DNA of 64,000 nucleotides from VXYL01 sp963666465 (GTDB taxonomy: Bacteria > Pseudomonadota > Gammaproteobacteria > Pseudomonadales > Azotimanducaceae): contig OY762824.1 of the NCBI GenBank assembly GCA_963666465.1, forward strand, positions 5,332,001 through 5,396,000. Direction: 5' to 3'. The notes under the pieces are model-generated. The model searched no databases and was not told the origin of the DNA. It was given only the letters and a program-made list of their open reading frames with translations. Positions 24,977 to 33,800 of this stretch are shown piece by piece. Position 1 is the stretch's first letter. The number at the start of each line of letters is the position of its first letter. Position numbers and translations under genes: made by a program.

Positions 24977-25005
24977 TTGGCTTTGGCAAACCAATCAAGT
25001 ATAAA
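24977..25005 (+). promoter_or_regulatory. Sigma70-like promoter for the HU-family gene
   Basis: TTGGCT (24977-24982) and TATAAA (25000-25005) are spaced by 17 bp, four and five matches of six to the consensus. It lies 115 bp ahead of the ATG at 25120, leaving a leader of roughly 110 nt. The local AT content is higher than in the surroundings. Confidence 0.5.
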
Positions 25006-25119
25006 GCGTTTTCCGACCGGGTCGGCTTCATCGGACGGGTGCGATTCCCGGCATGTCGGGGCCGCATTCCCGACAGACGCCGGATGCCCGGAGCAGGCCC
25101 AGCACACAAGGAAGCGCTC

Positions 25120-25488
25120 ATGGCTCGAACACCCGCCGCGAAATCCGAAACCAAGCCTAGGCGTCCGAAGCGTCCTCCCGCCATCAAGGAGAGGATGACC
25201 AAGGCGGCGATGGTGCAGGAGCTGGCAGAGCGGACGGAATTGTCCAAGGGACAGGTCGAATCCGTTCTCTCCGAACTCGAAAGCATCATCGAACGGCATG
25301 TGCGCTCCCGCGCCGCAGGGGAGTTTGTGCTGCCGGGGTTGTTCAAGATTAGCCGTGCCAAGCGCAAGGCGCAGAAGAAGAAGACCGGTCGCAACCCTGC
25401 CACGGGCGAAGAGATCGTCATTCCGGCGAAGCCGGCGCAGACGGTCATCCGGATGCGTCCGCTCAAGCGCCTGCGCGACATGGCATAA
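25120..25488 (+). CDS. HU-family DNA-binding protein with basic N-terminal extension
   Basis: ATG 25120 is preceded by AAGGAAGCGCTC. The first 27 residues are Lys/Arg/Pro-rich (SETKPRRPKRPPAIKERM). Then comes the HU/IHF fold: MVQELAERTELSKGQVESVL (helices), FVLPGLFKISRAKRKAQKKK (the saddle strands) and GRNPATGEEIVIPAKPAQT, the DNA-embracing arm with its Pro. HU proteins bend and compact DNA. The 122-residue length exceeds the ~90 of standard HU because of the extension. It is followed by a hairpin and stands alone. Confidence 0.9.
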   Translation: MARTPAAKSETKPRRPKRPPAIKERMTKAAMVQELAERTELSKGQVESVLSELESIIERHVRSRAAGEFVLPGLFKISRAKRKAQKKKTGRNPATGEEIVIPAKPAQTVIRMRPLKRLRDMA

Positions 25489-25492
25489 CGAC

Positions 25493-25519
25493 GCTTCCCG
25501 TCGTGATGACGGGGAAGGC
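25493..25519 (+). terminator. Hairpin after the HU-family gene
   Basis: GCTTCCCGTC (25493-25502) pairs with GACGGGGAAGGC (25508-25519) around GTGAT, leaving one bulged base. It starts five bases after the stop codon. There is no U-tract, so termination strength is uncertain. Confidence 0.4.
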
Positions 25520-25630
25520 GCGAAATCACCAGTGCCGCCAGCGCTCCGTGTGCCGGCGTGCGTCCTGGGTTTCTCTGGCCAAAGCGAGGGAAGCCCGCGC
25601 ATACCCTCATCATGCTGAAGGCTCCTGCCC

Positions 25631-27364
25631 ATGAGAAGCAGCCAACTGCTCATTCCCACCCTGCGCGAAGCTCCGACGGACGCGGAAGTGGCGAGTCACA
25701 TCCTGCTCGTGCGCGGCGGCTTCATCCGCCGCCTCACCACCGGCGCCTACACATGGCTGCCGCTCGGCTTGCGCGTGCTGAAGCGCATCGAGGCCATCGT
25801 GCGAGAGGAACTGGTCATCGCCGGCGCCCAGGAAGTGCTGATGCCGGTGGTGCAGCCGGCCGAGCTTTGGCGCGAGAGCGGGCGCTGGGACACGATGGGG
25901 CCAGAGATGCTGCGCTTCACCGACCGGCATGAGCGCGAGTACTGCCTGAGCCCCACCCAAGAGGAAGTGGTAACCGACCTTTTTCGTCGCGTTGTGACGA
26001 GCTACCGGCAGCTACCCTGCAACTTTTATCACATCCAGACCAAGTTCCGCGACGAAATACGTCCTCGTTTTGGCCTCATGCGGGCGCGGGAGTTCCTGAT
26101 GAAGGACGGCTACTCGTTCCACCTCGACGACGCATCGTTCGAGGCTGCCTACTCCGCCATGCACGACTGCTATTCCGCGATCCTGCGCCGCCTGGCGCTC
26201 GACTTCCGGGCGGTGGAGGCGGACCCGGGCGCTATGGGAGATGGCGACTCCCACGAATTCCACGTGCTTGCCGGCTCCGGCGAAGATGTCATCGCCTTCA
26301 GCCCCGCGAGCGACTACGCCGCCAATCTGGAGAAGGCCGAAGCGCCTGTCCTCGCGGACGATCATCCGGTCGAACCGCTGGCAACGGTGCCGACGCGTGG
26401 CATGAAGACCATCGCCGAGGTGAGCGAACATCTGCGACTGCCGGCGTCGCGTTGCGTCAAGACGCTCATCGTTCACGCAGACAGCGACGGAGAGGGGCCT
26501 TCGCTTGCGGCATTGGTCGTGCGCGGCGACCACGAACTGAGCGAGGCGAAGGCCGTGCGCCTCCAAGGCATTCGCCGGCCGCTGACGTTCGCTACCGATG
26601 CGGAAATCAAGTCCGCCATCGGCGCGAGCCCAGGCTCCTTGGGGCCAGTTGGCCTGTCGCTGCCAATCATCGCCGATGGCACCGCCGCCGCCATGACCAG
26701 CTTTGTTTGCGGTGCCAACGAGGACGACAGGCACCATGTTGGCGTCAACTGGGAGCGTAACGTCGGCAACGTGCGCGTTGCGGACATACGCGAGGCGTTG
26801 CCCGACGACATGGCGGCGGACGGCAGCGGCCCGTTGGAGTTCCGGCGCGGCATCGAGGTGGGCCACATCTTCAAGCTCGGCGACAAGTACACGCGGTCGA
26901 TGGGCGTGAGCGTGCAAGACCGCGATGGCCGTTCCGTCACGCCCATCATGGGCTGCTACGGCTTCGGCGTGTCTCGTGCGGTGGCCGCGGTGGTGGAGCA
27001 ATGCCACGACGAACGCGGCATCGTCTGGCCGGAGTCAATCGCGCCATTCACGACGCATATTGTCGCCTTGACTGGCAAGCGATCCACCGCCGTCGAGGCC
27101 GCGGCAGCACGCCTGTATGAAGAGCTGACCGCAGCCGGCGTGGATGTCCTGCTCGACGATCGCGACGAGCGCCCAGGCGTGAAATTCGCCGACGCAGACC
27201 TCATCGGCATCCCCCACCGCGTAACCGTGGGCGAACGCGGCCTGAAGAACGGCATCGTCGAATATGCACGCCGCGACGGCACCGAAAGCCGCGAACTGGC
27301 CCTCGACGAAGCCGTCGCACACCTTGCCCGCGCAAGGAACGCGCCTGCCGCAGGCATCCTCTAA
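25631..27364 (+). CDS. proS: Prolyl-tRNA synthetase (bacterial type, with editing domain)
   Basis: This class II synthetase starts MRSSQLLIPTLREAPTDAEV. Motif 1 region is TTGAYTWLPLGLRVLKRIEA, motif 2 is YHIQTKFRDEIRPRFGLMRA and motif 3 is MGCYGFGVSRAVAAVVEQ. Between motifs 2 and 3 (residues about 230-390) lies the YbaK-like editing domain (RCVKTLIVHADSDGEGPSLA), which removes mischarged alanine. The anticodon-binding domain closes the protein (VDVLLDDRDERPGVKFADAD). Length 577 aa is typical. Its stop overlaps the end of the convergent TlpA-like gene by four bases. Confidence 0.97.
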   Translation: MRSSQLLIPTLREAPTDAEVASHILLVRGGFIRRLTTGAYTWLPLGLRVLKRIEAIVREELVIAGAQEVLMPVVQPAELWRESGRWDTMGPEMLRFTDRHEREYCLSPTQEEVVTDLFRRVVTSYRQLPCNFYHIQTKFRDEIRPRFGLMRAREFLMKDGYSFHLDDASFEAAYSAMHDCYSAILRRLALDFRAVEADPGAMGDGDSHEFHVLAGSGEDVIAFSPASDYAANLEKAEAPVLADDHPVEPLATVPTRGMKTIAEVSEHLRLPASRCVKTLIVHADSDGEGPSLAALVVRGDHELSEAKAVRLQGIRRPLTFATDAEIKSAIGASPGSLGPVGLSLPIIADGTAAAMTSFVCGANEDDRHHVGVNWERNVGNVRVADIREALPDDMAADGSGPLEFRRGIEVGHIFKLGDKYTRSMGVSVQDRDGRSVTPIMGCYGFGVSRAVAAVVEQCHDERGIVWPESIAPFTTHIVALTGKRSTAVEAAAARLYEELTAAGVDVLLDDRDERPGVKFADADLIGIPHRVTVGERGLKNGIVEYARRDGTESRELALDEAVAHLARARNAPAAGIL

Positions 27365-27840
27365 CGCCGCCTTCCCATCGCGCGGGCGAGGGATTCACGA
27401 TCCTGTGGCCCCACCAGCACCCCGTGCAGGCTGCCGTCCGGAGCAACCACGAGGGTCGTCGGCAGCACCTCCGGGCGCACCGCCCCCCAGCGTTCGCGTG
27501 GGTCGTGCAGGGCCACGGGAAAGCGGATGTCGAGGTCAGCGATGTCTGCGTTCAGTTCGGGGCCAGCGAGTCCATCGAAGTTGACGCCAAGCACCGCCGT
27601 GCCGGCAGCATGCATCTCGTTCAACTCCGGAACCTCCACGCGACACGGCGCGCACCACTTGGCCCAATAGTTCACCAGCAACCAGTCGTCCTCAAACGCA
27701 CTCCAAGGCTGCTCGGACCCGTCCGCCAATGCCAGGCTCGGTGACTCGTTGCAGGCCGACACAACAACCGACAGCACGGCGGCCAAGCAAGGGAGCGACA
27801 GCCCCCGATGCGGCACCCGCCTGCTCCGGGGGGAACGCAT
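27361..27840 (-). CDS. TlpA-like thioredoxin-fold lipoprotein
   Basis: From ATG 27840 the protein is 159 residues. The signal peptide LSLPCLAAVLSVVVSAC has a lipobox-like end, so a membrane-anchored periplasmic location is likely. The thioredoxin active site is WLLVNYWAKWCAPCRVEVPE (W-C-A-P-C), and the cis-Pro motif is EVLPTTLVVAPDG. Such proteins reduce disulfides, often for cytochrome c maturation. A longer reading to TTG 27894 would overlap the next gene by four bases; the ATG is preferred because it sits at the signal peptide. It converges with proS. Confidence 0.85.
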   Translation of the reverse strand: MRSPRSRRVPHRGLSLPCLAAVLSVVVSACNESPSLALADGSEQPWSAFEDDWLLVNYWAKWCAPCRVEVPELNEMHAAGTAVLGVNFDGLAGPELNADIADLDIRFPVALHDPRERWGAVRPEVLPTTLVVAPDGSLHGVLVGPQDRESLARAMGRRR

Positions 27841-27890
27841 CCTTGCCTCCACACGCACCGCCAAGGCGCATCCGGCGCTCCATGCAAGCC

Positions 27891-28259
27891 TCAATGGATG
27901 ATCGGCGGTGCGGGCGGGTGTTCGGGGAAGTCGTCAGGCTCGTCTTCCGCAGGTGCGTCGCCGCCCGTGACGGCGCCACGCACCGCATAGCGGCGGGTGA
28001 CGATGGCGCCGGCCACGACATTCGGCAATTCACGCAGGAACTCGCGCAGGTGGCGCGTGCGGAAGTGGGCGGAGAGGGCTTCCATGCTCTCCCACTCCTG
28101 CAGCAGCACGAGGGTGTTTGGATCGCTCAAGCCGACGTAGAAATCGTACGAAATGCACCCGTCCTCGGCTTGCGTCGCGGCCGACATCTCCCTTGCCAGG
28201 CTGAGCGCCTGGTCGCGACAGTCGGGCTTGATCGGCATGGTGCCGTGAACGATGATCAT
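27891..28259 (-). CDS. Antibiotic biosynthesis monooxygenase (ABM) domain protein
   Basis: A 122-residue protein. Residues 1-90 (MIIVHGTMPIKPDCRDQALS, EDGCISYDFYVGLSDPNTLV, LQEWESMEALSAHFRTRHLR) form the dimeric alpha-beta barrel of the ABM/YgiN family. Members include quinol monooxygenases and heme-degrading enzymes, while many have no known substrate. The C-terminal 30 residues are acidic and Pro-rich (DAPAEDEPDDFPEHPPAPPI). The gene is in line with the TlpA-like gene downstream. Confidence 0.85.
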   Translation of the reverse strand: MIIVHGTMPIKPDCRDQALSLAREMSAATQAEDGCISYDFYVGLSDPNTLVLLQEWESMEALSAHFRTRHLREFLRELPNVVAGAIVTRRYAVRGAVTGGDAPAEDEPDDFPEHPPAPPIIH

Positions 28260-28358
28260 GCGGCGATTGTAGCCCCGAAAGCGCCCGTTCGTGGACTGCC
28301 CAATGCACCGCGGATGCGCACCCTGCGGCGTTGGAGGGCAAGCTGGCCTCCCCAGAGA

Positions 28359-29492
28359 CTACGCCGCTGCGTCCACCACCGCGTCTTCGATCAGTCTCGA
28401 CACCTCATCCTCCCCGAAGCCAGCTCCAGCAAGCACCGCACGGGAATCTTCGCCAGGCGAACGCGCCGAGTGGGAGACCGCGGGTTCGGTGCGGCTGAAG
28501 CGCGGCGAAGGCGCCGGCTGTGTCACCCCGTCCACCTGAACGAACGTCTTCCGGTGCTGGTTGTGCGGATGGTCGGGCGCCTCGAACACCGACAGCACCG
28601 GGGCGAAGCAGACATCGGAGCCTTCCATGATCTCGCACCATTCGTCGCGCGTTCGGCTGCGGAAGATCTCCGCGAGTTCGTCGCGGAAGTCAGGCCACTG
28701 GTCGTTCGCCATCTGGGTGCCGAAGCGATTCGGATCCACCCCGGTTTTTTCCACCAGCAACCGGTAGAACTGCGGCTCGATGGAACCGACGCACACGTAC
28801 TTGCCGTCGCTGGTCTCGTAGGTGTTGTAGAAGTGGGCGCCGCCGTCGAGCATGTTGCTGCCGCGTTCGTCGCGGAAGCTGCGCCCCATGGAGAAGAACA
28901 TCGCCATCAGCGATGCCGCGCCATCCACCATCGCCGCATCCACCACCTGCCCCCTGCCGGAGCGCGACGCTTCGAGCATCCCACAGACGAGGCCATAGGC
29001 CAGCAACATGCCACCGCCACCAAAGTCGCCGATGAGGTTGAGCGGCGGCACCGGCTTGCCCCCCGACTCGCCGATGGCATGGAGCGCGCCGGCGAGGCCG
29101 ATGTAGTTGATGTCGTGCCCGGCAGCATGGGCCAGTGGCCCCTCCTGCCCCCAGCCGGTCATGCGGCCATAGACCAGCTTCTCGTTGCGCGCCATGCATT
29201 CGTCGGGGCCGAGCCCAAGCCGCTCAGTGACGCCGGGACGAAAGCCCTCGTACAGCGCATCGGCGGATTCGACCAGCCGCAGCAGCACTTCCACACCTTC
29301 CGGCTTCTTCAAATCAACGGCGATCGAACGCCGGTTGCGCGCCAGCACGTCGTTCGGCCGCCGGCTGCCGGCGCGACCGACGCGATCCACCCGAATCACC
29401 TCCGCCCCCATGTCCGACAGCATCATTCCGCAGAAGGGGCCGGGGCCGATGCCGGCCAGCTCGATGACGCGAAATCCCTGAAGTGGTCCCAC
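28359..29492 (-). CDS. Class III CoA-transferase (CaiB/BaiF family), racemase-like
   Basis: The 377-residue protein starts at GTG 29492 with MGPLQGFRVIELAGIGPGPF and CGMMLSDMGAEVIRVDR, the opening of CaiB/alpha-methylacyl-CoA racemase proteins. The catalytic Asp candidates lie in GHDINYIGLAGALHAIGES, which in racemases is the H-D pair, and NLIGDFGGGGMLLAYGLVCG follows as in Amacr. It would shift or epimerise CoA thioesters, perhaps feeding beta-oxidation of branched acids; the nearby acyl-CoA dehydrogenases fit that idea. All assignments of substrate are inference. Confidence 0.9.
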   Translation of the reverse strand: MGPLQGFRVIELAGIGPGPFCGMMLSDMGAEVIRVDRVGRAGSRRPNDVLARNRRSIAVDLKKPEGVEVLLRLVESADALYEGFRPGVTERLGLGPDECMARNEKLVYGRMTGWGQEGPLAHAAGHDINYIGLAGALHAIGESGGKPVPPLNLIGDFGGGGMLLAYGLVCGMLEASRSGRGQVVDAAMVDGAASLMAMFFSMGRSFRDERGSNMLDGGAHFYNTYETSDGKYVCVGSIEPQFYRLLVEKTGVDPNRFGTQMANDQWPDFRDELAEIFRSRTRDEWCEIMEGSDVCFAPVLSVFEAPDHPHNQHRKTFVQVDGVTQPAPSPRFSRTEPAVSHSARSPGEDSRAVLAGAGFGEDEVSRLIEDAVVDAAA

Positions 29493-29599
29493 GACGCTCC
29501 TCCCATGCAGCTTGTGGATGGCAGCATTCTAATTGCATGTGGGGCCCTTGCCTTGGGGACGCGCCCATGCGCGCCGCAAGCCGCGTCCCTCAGGTCCCG

Positions 29600-30100
29600 C
29601 TATGCGCTCGGAGGCATGGACCTGGGCGCCCTGAAGGCCAACAGCCGGGCTCGCCCGGGATGGAACCAACCGTCCGGCAGCTCAAACAGCGCGGTGCCCA
29701 TTGTGGGATAGGGCCGCGGCGCCCCTTGGTGACCAGCCAGGGTGTGGAACAGCAGGCCGACGGTGGGGTTGTGGGCCACGAAGGCGGCGCAGCGAATCTC
29801 CGCGGGCGTGGCCGCCATCACCGCGAGGAACTCCCCAATCCAAGCCTGATAGAGCCTCGATTCCAGGATCACGGCGTCGCCGCCGGCAAGCACCTGCGCG
29901 GTTTCCTGCGTGCGTCGCGCCGAACTCGCCACCCACCGTTGCGGCATGTCGTGGGCGTGCTCGGCGAGCATCCATGCGCGCATGGCCGCAGCGTCGCGTC
30001 GGCCTCGCTTGGTCAGGGGACGCGCCAGGTCATCGACCATCGTCCCCGCCGCCTTGGCGTGGCGGACCAACCAGCAACGAACGGCCGCGTCCGTCGTCAT
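29600..30100 (-). CDS. sixA: SixA-like phosphohistidine phosphatase
   Basis: ATG 30100 gives a 166-residue histidine-phosphatase-superfamily protein. The catalytic RHA motif is in RCWLVRHAKAAGTMVDDLAR, the next conserved block is PLTKRGRRDAAAMRAW, and the second His is in AAFVAHNPTVGLLFHTLAG. SixA removes phosphate from phosphohistidine of phosphotransfer proteins. The start at 30100 is preferred over TTG 30103. It is in line with the LLM oxidoreductase gene, nine bases apart plus start. Confidence 0.85.
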   Translation of the reverse strand: MTTDAAVRCWLVRHAKAAGTMVDDLARPLTKRGRRDAAAMRAWMLAEHAHDMPQRWVASSARRTQETAQVLAGGDAVILESRLYQAWIGEFLAVMAATPAEIRCAAFVAHNPTVGLLFHTLAGHQGAPRPYPTMGTALFELPDGWFHPGRARLLAFRAPRSMPPSA

Positions 30101-30112
30101 CAAGCCGATCGA

Positions 30113-31030
30113 TCAATCCCAGATGGCGAAGAGTTCCTCGAAGGCCTGGAACTGGCCGCCGCTGGCGGAGGAGGGGACGATGATGGGGGTCTTGATGCCG
30201 GCGTCGAACCACGCCTCGATGCCTTCGCGCACTTCGGCTGCGGTGCCGAACAGGGTGGTGTCTGCCAGCCAGCGGTCGGAGAGGCAGTCGCCGATTCGGT
30301 CCGTCTCGCCGGCTGCCATGGCCGCCTCCACCGCTTCCATCTCTTCGACGTAGCCGGCTTCCTTCCAGTAGTTGCGGTAGTTCGGCAGCATCGCGTAGCT
30401 GGCGAGGGTTCGTCGGTTGCGCGCCATGGCGGCGTCGCGGTCGTCGCTGACCACGGTGGGGATCATGTTGCCGATGAAAAAGCCATCGCCGCCCCGGCTC
30501 GACTCACCGAGCACCGCAAGCGACTGCGCCATGTGCGACCGCGCGCCGTTGGCGAACACCATGCCGTTGCCGATTTCCTCTGCCAGCGCGATCATCTTGC
30601 GCCGGAGCGTGGCGAGGATGATGGGCGGCAGCTCACCAGCGCGGGGGACTGCCTTGATCTCGCTCACGAACCGGCGCGTGTCCGCCAGCGGCTTGCCGCG
30701 GGAAACGCCGAGCCGATCCATCGCCGGCGCATGGCTGACGCCTATGCCGAAGTCGAAGCGCCCGCCCGAAACCTCGTGAATGAAGCTCGCAACCTGGGCG
30801 AAGTCCTGCACATGCCGCGTGTAGATAGGCGCGATGCTGGTGCCGAAGCGAAGCTCGTTGGTGACAAGCGCGAGCGCCCCGCAAAGGGCCAGGCCATCGC
30901 TCATGGAGGGACAATAGATGCCGGCGAAGCCGCGCCGCTCGATCTCGCGGGCGAGGTCCAGGGTGGCGTTGCGACGGCCTGGCACGGCGGCGAGGCTAAT
31001 GGCAGGCTTCCGGGTGGACGGTTCTGACAC
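30113..31030 (-). CDS. LLM-class flavin-dependent oxidoreductase
   Basis: A 305-residue luciferase-like monooxygenase fold: LDLAREIERRGFAGIYCPSM, then LRFGTSIAPIYTRHVQDFAQ, SGGRFDFGIGVSHAPAMDRL and the C-terminal FGTAAEVREGIEAWFDAGIK. Families of this type use F420 or FMN; without genes for F420 in the window the cofactor stays open. The GTG start is at 31030. Upstream are 58 bp and then REP-like copy 2. Confidence 0.88.
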   Translation of the reverse strand: MSEPSTRKPAISLAAVPGRRNATLDLAREIERRGFAGIYCPSMSDGLALCGALALVTNELRFGTSIAPIYTRHVQDFAQVASFIHEVSGGRFDFGIGVSHAPAMDRLGVSRGKPLADTRRFVSEIKAVPRAGELPPIILATLRRKMIALAEEIGNGMVFANGARSHMAQSLAVLGESSRGGDGFFIGNMIPTVVSDDRDAAMARNRRTLASYAMLPNYRNYWKEAGYVEEMEAVEAAMAAGETDRIGDCLSDRWLADTTLFGTAAEVREGIEAWFDAGIKTPIIVPSSASGGQFQAFEELFAIWD

Positions 31031-31087
31031 GTGGGGGTTCTCCTGAAGCGTTCAGAGGCTGGCGACGGACTCTAATGCCCGGGGGGG

Positions 31088-31181
31088 CAAGCTGGCCGAA
31101 TGCCGACAGGGTGACAGAGTGACAGGACGGCTTGGGCTGGGCAAGAAGCGTTGCCGAAAGGCAACGGTTCTTGTGGCGCCA
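31088..31181 (-). repeat. REP-like dispersed repeat, copy 2
   Basis: On the minus strand this reads TGGCGCCACAAGAACCGTTG, the CGTTGCC/GGCAACG hairpin and GGCATTCGGCCAGCTTGCC, matching 18713-18801 nearly base for base, with an extra segment CACTCTGTCACCCTGTC. It lies between the divergent LLM and acyl-CoA dehydrogenase genes, a run of G (31081-31087) marking one side. Confidence 0.85.
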
Positions 31182-31254
31182 GGATGGGGCAGACGGCCAT
31201 CGGAGTGAACCAACCGGGTTACAATCGCGGTAGCCCAAGGAAAGGCAACAATCC

Positions 31255-32373
31255 GTGAACTTTGAATTTTCCGATGAACAGAATCTGCTGCGGGATCAGG
31301 CGCAGGCGTTTCTGCGCGACAACTGCCCGCCGAGTGCCGTGCGGGCCATTCTCGATGGCGACGACGCCTACGATGCCGAGCTGTGGCGGAAAGTGGCCGA
31401 GATGGGGTGGACCGCCACGGTGATCCCGGAGCGGCTCGGTGGCCTGGGGCTGTCGTACCTCGAGCTCTGCGTCATCGCCGAGGAACTTGGCCGCGCCGTG
31501 GCGCCGATTCCGTTCTCCTCCTCCGTCTATCTCGCCACGGAAGCGCTGCTTGCAGCCGGCAGCGACGCGCAGAAGGAGCGCTGGCTGCCGAAGCTGGCGA
31601 CCGGCGACGCCATCGGCACGTTTGCCTTGGGCGAGCGCGCCGGCCAGCCCCGCCCCGACACGCTTGCCGCCCGCGCAGCGAACGGACGTCTCAACGGCTC
31701 GAAGATGCCGGTGGCGGATGGCGACGTTGCCGACTTTGCCGTGGTGGTGGCGGCGTGTGACGAAGGCGACGGCGCAGCATTGCACCTGGTGGAACTCGAT
31801 GGCGTGGAACGAGCCACGCTCGCCACGCTCGATCCCACCCGCTCGCACGCCCGGCTCGAGTTCGCCGACACCGAAGCCGAACCCTTGGGCGCCGCCGGCG
31901 AAGGCTGGGGGCACACCAGCCGCCTGCTCGACCGTGCCGCCGTGCTTTTTGCCTGGGAACAGGTGGGCGGTGCCCAGGCGGCGCTTGAGATGGCGCGGGA
32001 ATACGCCATGGGGCGCTACGCCTTTGGTCGCCCGATCGCTGGCTATCAGGCCATCAAGCACAAGCTCGCCAACGTCTATGTGAAGAACACGCTCGCAAGG
32101 TCGAATTGCTACTACGGCGCGTGGGCACTCTCCACCGATGCCGACGAACTGCCCTTGGCGGCGGCGACGGCGAGGGTGAGCGCATGTCAGGCGTACTACT
32201 TCGCCTCCAAGGAAAACATCCAAACCCACGGCGGCATGGGCTTCACCTGGGAGTTCGACTGCCAGTTCCACTATCGCCGCGCCAAGCTGCTTTCGATCAA
32301 CATCGGCAGCGAAGGGACCTGGCAAGACCGGCTGATTGCGGCGGTCGAATCCGCCGAACCTGCGGTGGCTTGA
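31255..32373 (+). CDS. Acyl-CoA dehydrogenase, subunit 1
   Basis: A 372-residue flavoprotein starting at GTG 31255 after AAGGAAAGGCAAC. The N-terminal helical domain (MNFEFSDEQNLLRDQAQAFL), middle beta domain and C-terminal helical domain (GRYAFGRPIAGYQAIKHKLA) are all present. QTHGGMGFTWEFDCQFHYRR near the end contains the FAD-contacting stretch with a candidate catalytic Glu. The middle domain is short and lacks the usual WxTN-type motif. The gene pairs with the following dehydrogenase, an arrangement seen in heteromeric ChsE/FadE-type enzymes for sterol or branched acyl chains; this is inference. Confidence 0.9.
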   Translation: MNFEFSDEQNLLRDQAQAFLRDNCPPSAVRAILDGDDAYDAELWRKVAEMGWTATVIPERLGGLGLSYLELCVIAEELGRAVAPIPFSSSVYLATEALLAAGSDAQKERWLPKLATGDAIGTFALGERAGQPRPDTLAARAANGRLNGSKMPVADGDVADFAVVVAACDEGDGAALHLVELDGVERATLATLDPTRSHARLEFADTEAEPLGAAGEGWGHTSRLLDRAAVLFAWEQVGGAQAALEMAREYAMGRYAFGRPIAGYQAIKHKLANVYVKNTLARSNCYYGAWALSTDADELPLAAATARVSACQAYYFASKENIQTHGGMGFTWEFDCQFHYRRAKLLSINIGSEGTWQDRLIAAVESAEPAVA

Positions 32374-32406
32374 AGGCAGACAAACGCCGCGACAAGGAGA
32401 CCTAGC

Positions 32407-33615
32407 ATGGATTTCAACGACACCCCTGAAGAGTCCGCGTTTCGCGAAGAGGCACGGGCTTGGCTTGAGGCCAACGTGCCGAGCCGTGACGAACTCGCCG
32501 GCCTCGACGAGATCGCCGCCGCCAAGCTGTGGCAAAAGCGCAAGTACGACGCCGGCTGGGCCTGCATCCGCTGGCCGACCGAATACGGCGGGCGCGGCGC
32601 ATCGGCCATCGAGCAGGTGATCTGGAATCAGGAGGAGTCGAAGCTCTCGACGCCTGGCGGGGTGTTTGCCATTGGCCAAGGCATGGCCGCGCCGACCATG
32701 ATGGCGTGGGCGCAGGAGGAGCACAAACGCAAGCACCTGCCGCCCCTGGCCTCCGGCGAACACATCTGGTGCCAGCTCTTCAGCGAGCCGGCCGGCGGCT
32801 CCGACCTCGCGGCGCTAAGGACCCGCGCCGAGAAGGACGGCGACGAGTGGGTCATTAACGGCCAGAAGATCTGGACGTCCGGCGCCCACTACAGCGACTA
32901 CGGCATCCTCGTCGTCCGCACCGATCCCACGGTGCCGAAGCACAAGGGGCTGTCGTACTTCTTCCTCGACATGAAGTCCCCCGGAATCGACATCCGCCCG
33001 ATCAAGCAGATTTCCGGGGGCGCCAACTTCAACGAGGTCTACTTCAACGACGTGCGCATCCCGGACGACCAGCGCCTGGGTGAAGTGGGGCAGGGCTGGC
33101 AGGTGGCCATCACCACGCTGATGAACGAGCGTTTCGCCATCGGCGGAGGCGGCGGCGTCGGCTTCCGGCAGGTGTTCGATCTTGCCAAGCGGGTGGAAAT
33201 CGACGGCGAGCCGGCCATCCGCGACCGTCATGTGCGCTCGCAGCTTGCCACGTGGTACGCCCAGGAGGCAGGGCTGCGCTTCACCGGCTATCGCTCCATG
33301 TCCGCACTTTCCCGGGGCGACATCCCGGGCCCGGAGAACTCCATCGGCAAGCTTGTGGGCGCCTCCAAGACGCAGGACATGACCTCTTTCGCCATGGACT
33401 TGCTCGAACTCACGGGCGCTGTGACCGATCCCGAGTACGCGGAGCGGCACGGCATCTTTCAGCAGGCCTACATGGGCGCCCCAGGTGGCCGCATCGCCGG
33501 CGGAAGCGACGAAATCATGCTGAACATCCTTGCCGAACGGGTCTTGGGAATGCCCCAGGACGTGCGCCTCGACAAAGGCATCCCCTTCAACGAGGTGCCC
33601 ACCGGCGCGAACTGA
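32407..33615 (+). CDS. Acyl-CoA dehydrogenase, subunit 2
   Basis: A 402-residue acyl-CoA dehydrogenase with all three domains. The middle-domain motifs LFSEPAGGSDLAALRTRAEK and INGQKIWTSGAHYSDYGILV bind FAD and substrate. The C-terminal domain ends GGSDEIMLNILAERVLGMP. The ATG follows GACAAGGAGACCTAGC, 33 bp after the previous gene, so the two are co-transcribed. Electrons would pass to ETF, whose genes are not in view. Confidence 0.92.
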   Translation: MDFNDTPEESAFREEARAWLEANVPSRDELAGLDEIAAAKLWQKRKYDAGWACIRWPTEYGGRGASAIEQVIWNQEESKLSTPGGVFAIGQGMAAPTMMAWAQEEHKRKHLPPLASGEHIWCQLFSEPAGGSDLAALRTRAEKDGDEWVINGQKIWTSGAHYSDYGILVVRTDPTVPKHKGLSYFFLDMKSPGIDIRPIKQISGGANFNEVYFNDVRIPDDQRLGEVGQGWQVAITTLMNERFAIGGGGGVGFRQVFDLAKRVEIDGEPAIRDRHVRSQLATWYAQEAGLRFTGYRSMSALSRGDIPGPENSIGKLVGASKTQDMTSFAMDLLELTGAVTDPEYAERHGIFQQAYMGAPGGRIAGGSDEIMLNILAERVLGMPQDVRLDKGIPFNEVPTGAN

Positions 33616-33800
33616 CGCTCCCGGAGGTTCTTCCGCCAGGTGGTCGTCTTTCGTCGAGAGGGCGTCTCCTCGGAAGGGCGTCCTTCGTGGCGGGAAGGCG
33701 CTTTGGGGCTCACGACAAGTACCTCGTTGAAGCGCAGGCACTTGGCACAGCTTGCCGCGATGGTCAGAATGCTCCCGAAGGTATGTGAGGGGAAAGCGAC

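Noticed and set aside
25492..25520. Riboswitch or attenuator after the HU-family gene
   Set aside because: Only a single hairpin after a stop codon is seen; no aptamer-like architecture or alternative pairing.
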